DNA of 64,000 nucleotides. Origin: Aphanomyces cochlioides (lineage: Eukaryota; Oomycota; Saprolegniomycetes; Saprolegniales; Verrucalvaceae). The position numbers and the translations under genes are program-made. Of this stretch, positions 59,872 through 64,000 are shown one piece after another (positions within the stretch are counted from its first letter, which is position 1; each line of letters begins with the position of its first letter). The notes beneath the pieces are model-generated. The model saw only the letters and a list, made by a program, of their open reading frames with translations. It was not told the DNA's origin and did no database searches. Location: contig JAHQRK010000009.1 of the NCBI GenBank assembly GCA_019828595.1, positions 1,674,001 to 1,738,000 on the forward strand. Reading direction: 5' to 3'.

Positions 59872-60966
59872 CTAATTACTTACAGCTGTTAGTCGCTGCT
59901 TCTGAAAGTATGTTGCCATCGTTGCGAAGTTGGACGCATGCGTCGACACGACATGGCGGCTGAATTGCTCCTTGGTCATCGTCGGCGACGGTAGTTGTGT
60001 CTCTAGAGTGCTAGCGGTGTCTTCAGCCTTAGATGGAGTCGGCGCCGCATAGACCGAACTTTTCTTCACGGGAGATGGGCACTCGGTTAGCACATAACGC
60101 AGCGACATCAAGGCTGCTCGACTGTAGACTAATCGCTTTGAACCTTTGGAACTACGACGAGATGGAATGACAGAGGGTGTTTGTAGCTCGGCAGTTGTAG
60201 TGGAGGTAACCTCGTTGGCTTCGACGGTGGTCGTGGTTGGGAGCTCGTCAGGTTCGACAACATCAGCGACAAAGTCGACGGGGGGTTGGTTCTTACGAAT
60301 AAAGCATGGTTGGCAGTAGAATAACTCATTCAAGTCGCGCACAGTCCCATCCGCGTCCAGGCACATCGCACATAGCATACCAGGATCCGCAGCTTCCTCT
60401 TTCTCTTCATTCTCGTCTTCGCTGATATCGTCATCTTGGCCATCATAGTATGCATCATAGCATGGCTTGCAGTACACTTCATCGTCCGTATCACGCGTTA
60501 ACTCTTGCAGGGAGAAGCCATTTCCACACGTAGCACATGTGTAGATCGTTTTGTCCGTATTGACCTGTTGCTCGTAGCAGCGAAAGCACAAGTGGGTCTC
60601 CTGTGCAGTGGGTTGACGAAAGATTCGCTGGTCGGGAGCTTGACAGGCTTGACAGGCGTGTCGGTTGCTGTCGAGATCCTGAATCGCCACCGCAATCATG
60701 GCAATGACAGGCCGCAGAGAAGGTTCCCGAAGCACTCCACACGTTGTTGCGAGCTCCAAGGCATACTCGTAAAATTGCAGTGCTTCGGCATGGTCGGCAG
60801 TGACGTCGCCGAGATTTTTGCTGAGAACGAATGTGGCGGCGTGGTTTCCTTGTGCATAGGCTTCCTTCAGACATTCCCGCCAGCATTGTTCGGCCGCGTG
60901 GAGACGTCCAGCATGGAAGAGCTGTCGGCCTCGGACGATTCCATCACCCCGCATGGTCATTGTCAT
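59872..60966 (-). CDS. TPR-like protein with three CxxC...CxxC zinc-binding modules
   Basis: This is an intronless frame of 364 residues from ATG at 60966; the frame stays open upstream to 61050 without a better start. The N-terminal 75 or so residues are helical, with TPR-like spacing (GRQLFHAGRLHAAEQCWREC; ALQFYEYALELA). Then come three modules with paired CxxC: CQAC...CFRC, CATC...CKPC and CAMC...CQPC (about residues 105-245), LIM- or B-box-like in spacing, with an acidic segment (DISEDENEEKEE) between the second and third. The C-terminal third is Ser/Thr/Pro-rich and ends in a predicted helix. There is no signal peptide or membrane helix. It is probably an intracellular scaffold (inference). 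It is convergent with LRR gene 6. Confidence 0.7.
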   Translation of the reverse strand: MTMTMRGDGIVRGRQLFHAGRLHAAEQCWRECLKEAYAQGNHAATFVLSKNLGDVTADHAEALQFYEYALELATTCGVLREPSLRPVIAMIAVAIQDLDSNRHACQACQAPDQRIFRQPTAQETHLCFRCYEQQVNTDKTIYTCATCGNGFSLQELTRDTDDEVYCKPCYDAYYDGQDDDISEDENEEKEEAADPGMLCAMCLDADGTVRDLNELFYCQPCFIRKNQPPVDFVADVVEPDELPTTTTVEANEVTSTTTAELQTPSVIPSRRSSKGSKRLVYSRAALMSLRYVLTECPSPVKKSSVYAAPTPSKAEDTASTLETQLPSPTMTKEQFSRHVVSTHASNFATMATYFQKQRLTAVSN

Positions 60967-61537
60967 TCTACCGGATCCGGATAATGAACAAATTGATATT
61001 TTAAATGTATTTAAAATATGTTTTAGCCTTTTTAAATATTTCTCAGTCACAAGATATCTTTGAAGTGTTGCCGCATGCAGAATTGCATTTTGTCTGGACT
61101 AATGAATTTCTTTGCCGCGGTGGCAATGTCTTGTCGTTCTCCAAGAACGACGTCAGAAGGAAAGCCAACCTGGATTCGCTCTCCGCGCAGTGTTATCTCG
61201 TGTAGGTTGTGAACCTGCTGTTCCAATTTGAGCGATTCACCTAAGCAGGAGGCATGAGAGGATGCGGTGAATTGTCTGGATCATGTTGCGAGTCGTAGAT
61301 GGAGAGTACTATTAGCTCGCACTCCCTTCGTCTGCATTTTCTTGTGGTTATTGCTATCCCCCCCTGGGTAGCTCTTTCTCTTGATCTCTTGGCTTTGTCG
61401 TTTTCACGAAGCGATCTACACGGTTGAACTTTGCACCTGTCGATACGCTTTGAACATCTTGAATGGATCACGAGAATTTGTTTGACGTCGTCGCATTCTT
61501 CGCACCCATGGTTAGCTTCTTGGCAAGTGCAAATACA
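60967..61537. other. Intergenic region
   Basis: It presumably holds the promoter of the zinc-binding gene. No other feature is recognised. Confidence 0.45.
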
Positions 61538-62056
61538 TCAATTGTATTTGTGTGCAGAAGGGATTCGTGCAAACCATCGGGGAGTCCACGCATAAAGCAA
61601 CGTGCTCCATTTGTACAACGAGATGTGCGAGTTGTTGTGGCGCCACAGTCTGTTGACGGAGTTGCTCAAAGCCTGGTACAATATACCACGAAGAAGCGGG
61701 TTGGTCATGTCATATAACGGGAAAGCGGAGGCAAATGCTAATTGTGGAGGAGCTGGAGAAGATGAAGTTGCTGCGTCTTGAGTGACACCAAATATTGATT
61801 CCGATTCGTCTTCTAGAGTTGACGGCGCAGCAGAAGAAGAGAAAGGACGAGGAGCAGCCGTGGCTTTTGGACTGGCAGGAGTTGGGGAAGTAGCGGAAGA
61901 AGCTGAAGATCGGGAGTCTCCGTCTTCTTCTGAGGGTGTTTCTGGAGTGATCGACCTGGAAGGAGCTAATCGCTGTCTCAAATTGTGAGGCTTCAAAGGA
62001 CCAAAGGGACAACGCGAGAGAACCCAAGCAGTGTTGCAATGCCAACGTCTCGGCAC
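61538..62056 (-). CDS. Doubtful Ser/Pro-rich reading frame
   Basis: The minus-strand open frame has 172 codons, with an ATG at 62056 (reading MPRRWHCNTAWV). It has a Ser/Pro/Ala-rich middle (SEEDGDSRSSASSATSPTPASP) and a C-terminal part with aromatic and basic residues (SLYKWSTLLYAWTPRWF). Its 5' part lies immediately downstream of the Copia 3' end and may be LTR sequence, so the annotated start could be fortuitous. It may be the remnant of a host gene disrupted by the retrotransposon. No family is recognised. Confidence 0.25.
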   Translation of the reverse strand: MPRRWHCNTAWVLSRCPFGPLKPHNLRQRLAPSRSITPETPSEEDGDSRSSASSATSPTPASPKATAAPRPFSSSAAPSTLEDESESIFGVTQDAATSSSPAPPQLAFASAFPLYDMTNPLLRGILYQALSNSVNRLWRHNNSHISLYKWSTLLYAWTPRWFARIPSAHKYN

Positions 62057-62155
62057 TGCTCAACAGAAGGAAAATCCAGAAGTGTATTGAATGGTCGTTA
62101 ATATATCTAAAGAAGGAAATGCAAGTAACGGAAGAGGCAAGGAAATTGAATTCTA

Positions 62156-64000
62156 TCAGCCCCCTTCAACTTTTGCTTCCGTCTTCGTGACCATTCCCAA
62201 TAGAGGTTTCAAGCGCGCGTGCAATTCAGCAGACAGAGGCTTCGTAAAGATATCGGCTGGCATCTTACCTGTTTCACCATAGCCCGTCTTAATTTTTCCG
62301 GACTTTACAGCATCTCGGATGTAATGAAATCTAATGTCGATGTGTTTGGCCCTGGGTTTGGATGTGTCATTTTCCATTGTTTTCAACGCGCTCTGGTTGT
62401 CATTCCACAACATGGTCGGCAAGACATTTGTCAATTTGAGCTCCGCCAAGAGTTGGTTAATCCAGAGGCATTCTTGTACACCGACGGAGGACGCGATGTA
62501 CTCAGCCTCCATAGTAGATAAGGCCACCACTGGTTGTTGCTTCGAATACCATGACACTGAACAACCGCTGATTTCCATGAGATATCCACTGGTAGACCTG
62601 CGATTTGACTTGTCGCCAGCCCAGTCAGCATCACAAAAGATCTCAGTCTTGATATTGTTTTCTCTGGTTGGTGTGAGGAGGAGCCCCACGTCTTTGGTGC
62701 CAGCAAGGTAACGCAAAATTCGTTTAGCTCCCCGTTCATGTTTCGCATTGTGGTGTGAAATATGACGAGCCAACATGTTAACGGCTAATGCGATATCAGG
62801 TCGTGTTGAACCCGCAAGCCACAGTAAGGAACTGACAATTTCACGCATTTCGGTTTGGGACATTTCTGGTTCAGGAGCCTCGTCGTAAAAACCGTGGTCC
62901 ACAGCTATAGGCGTCGGTTGTGACTTAACATCGGCCATACCATGTCGTAACAATAATTCTTGAATGGTATTGGACTGTTCCAAGTAGAACCCACCATCCA
63001 CTTTGTGCACATTGATGCCAAGGCATTTCTTGGCTTTACCAAGGTCTTTGATCTTATACTTGATAGTCAAGTCGGTGATCAATTTGTCCATAATGTAGTC
63101 ATCTTGAGAAAAGATGAGCAAGTCGTCGACGTAGAGACCGCAAAGTGTCAATCCCTTGTCGGTCCAGTGTGAGTAATTGCAAGGATCCAACTTGCTGCGG
63201 TTAAATCCAAGTTGAATGAGTGCTCCATTTACTTCTTCGTTCCACAACATGCCCGACTGCTTCAGTCCGTAAATACTCTTGATGAGTTTCCCTACGTACT
63301 TTTGAGTGTCCACTCCCAACTCCTTGGGAAGTTCAAAGTAAATTTCGTGGTCTGACCTTGCCAGTAGGTAAGCCTGTGGGAAATCCATGTGCCGGACACT
63401 GCAGTTGTACTTGGCAGCCAACACAAATAGTAGGCCCACGCTGGCTTGTTTAATAACTGGGGCAAATGTCTTGGAATAATCCACTCCATATCATTGGGTA
63501 AAACCCCTTGCGACCAGTCGTGACTCTGGTCGTAAACCACTTTGAACACCCACTTGTGGTCCACCACGTTCGTCGCGGTTGGTCGAAGGACAACTTCGAG
63601 AACGCCGTTACCCACAATACCCTCTAATTCTTTGGCCATGGATTCGCGCCACTTCTCGGCCTCCGGGGAGGACATGGCTTCCTTGACATTCTTAGGCTCA
63701 GCTATGGTCAAGTATACCACATGCTTTGTTTCGGCTGATCAGTATGCTGCTATTGTGGCATTGAGGCATGCATCGGCCGTTTTAGTTGACTCTCTTGCGC
63801 GCTGCGCACGAGTGCGGATGGCCGGGTCCAGTTTGACGGTGCTCTTGATTTTTGCGCGAGCATCCGGTAAATCTGCGGATATTCTTGTTTGGTCTCCTTC
63901 ATTCACTTGGGTTATTTCTGAACTCTTTCCAACAAGGAACTCGGCGATGTCGCGCCGTGGCGTCGGCGCCGTAATGCTGCGCACATCCCTGGTCGCGATG
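62156..64000 (-). pseudogene. Ty1/Copia retrotransposon polyprotein, 3' half, decayed
   Basis: This minus-strand frame enters from the right edge. Recognisable parts in order: end of the integrase/linker (Arg/Ala-rich), the reverse-transcriptase start (EPKNVKEAMSSPEAEKWRES, DHKWVFKV), DYSKTFAPVIK, MDFPQAYL, IYGLKQSG, the catalytic YVDDLL, and RNase H with DADWAGD, STMEAEYIA and NDNQSA, ending KVEGG with the stop at 62156. A purine-rich GAAGGGGG overlaps the stop and is followed by TG, as expected for a polypurine tract and 3' LTR start at about 62154. Lesions: TGA at 63741-63739, a small deletion with frameshift near 63520, and TGA for Arg near 63490. The 442 codons from 63484 to 62156 are uninterrupted. 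Confidence 0.88.

Noticed and set aside
1..64000. CRISPR arrays, operons, Shine-Dalgarno sites
   Set aside because: The window is eukaryotic with spliceosomal introns. The regular repeats seen are tandem or transposon repeats without spacer diversity.

Overview
The window looks like nuclear DNA of a compact stramenopile, most likely an oomycete of the Saprolegniales type (Achlya/Aphanomyces-like). The evidence is protein-coding genes with very short GT-AG introns (about 39-62 bp, mostly 40-50), leucine-rich-repeat receptor-like genes built one repeat per exon, a Crypton tyrosine-recombinase element, Copia, MULE and DD39D mariner transposons, and a multi-intron CDC50/LEM3 gene. The species cannot be fixed from sequence alone.

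Bases 1-22646 are one uninterrupted reading frame that enters from the left edge. It encodes at least 7547 residues of Gly/Ser/Thr/Ala repeat and ends in a short, non-repetitive, fibre-like C-terminus. Downstream are a five-exon CDC50-family flippase subunit (22800-24194) and, convergent to it, a two-exon gene of unknown function (24498-25450).

Bases 25.5-41.4 kb are a transposon-rich zone around three tandem cytochrome P450 copies. All three are broken, and all keep the same three introns. A 367-bp dispersed repeat is present once intact and once split by a 2.4-kb Crypton, so the window holds both the filled and the empty site. Between P450 copies 1 and 2 lie an apparently intact plant-type (DD39D) mariner with TA duplication and, directly abutting it, a 2.48-kb foldback element with arms of about 975 bp.

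Bases 42.2-59.8 kb hold six related genes for small secreted/type-I membrane LRR proteins: signal peptide, Cys pair, four to five LRRs each on its own exon, a Cys-capped membrane-proximal domain, one transmembrane helix and a short cytosolic tail. None has a kinase domain. Four tails share a motif around S-S-x-C-E-x-x-D-L-E-x-[IM]-Q-Y. Copies 1, 2, 4 and 6 are open, copy 3 has two frameshifts and copy 5 has an unclear 5' end. A decayed 4.3-kb MULE with 69-70-bp inverted repeats lies between copies 3 and 4; its SWIM zinc-finger region has been tandemly triplicated. A tRNA-like, SINE-like sequence precedes copy 3.

The right end has a minus-strand protein with a TPR-like N-terminus and three CxxC...CxxC zinc-binding modules (59872-60966), a doubtful reading frame, and the 3' half of a decayed Copia retrotransposon that runs off the window. 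The most unusual items are the giant repeat protein and the kinase-less LRR receptor family with its conserved tail.
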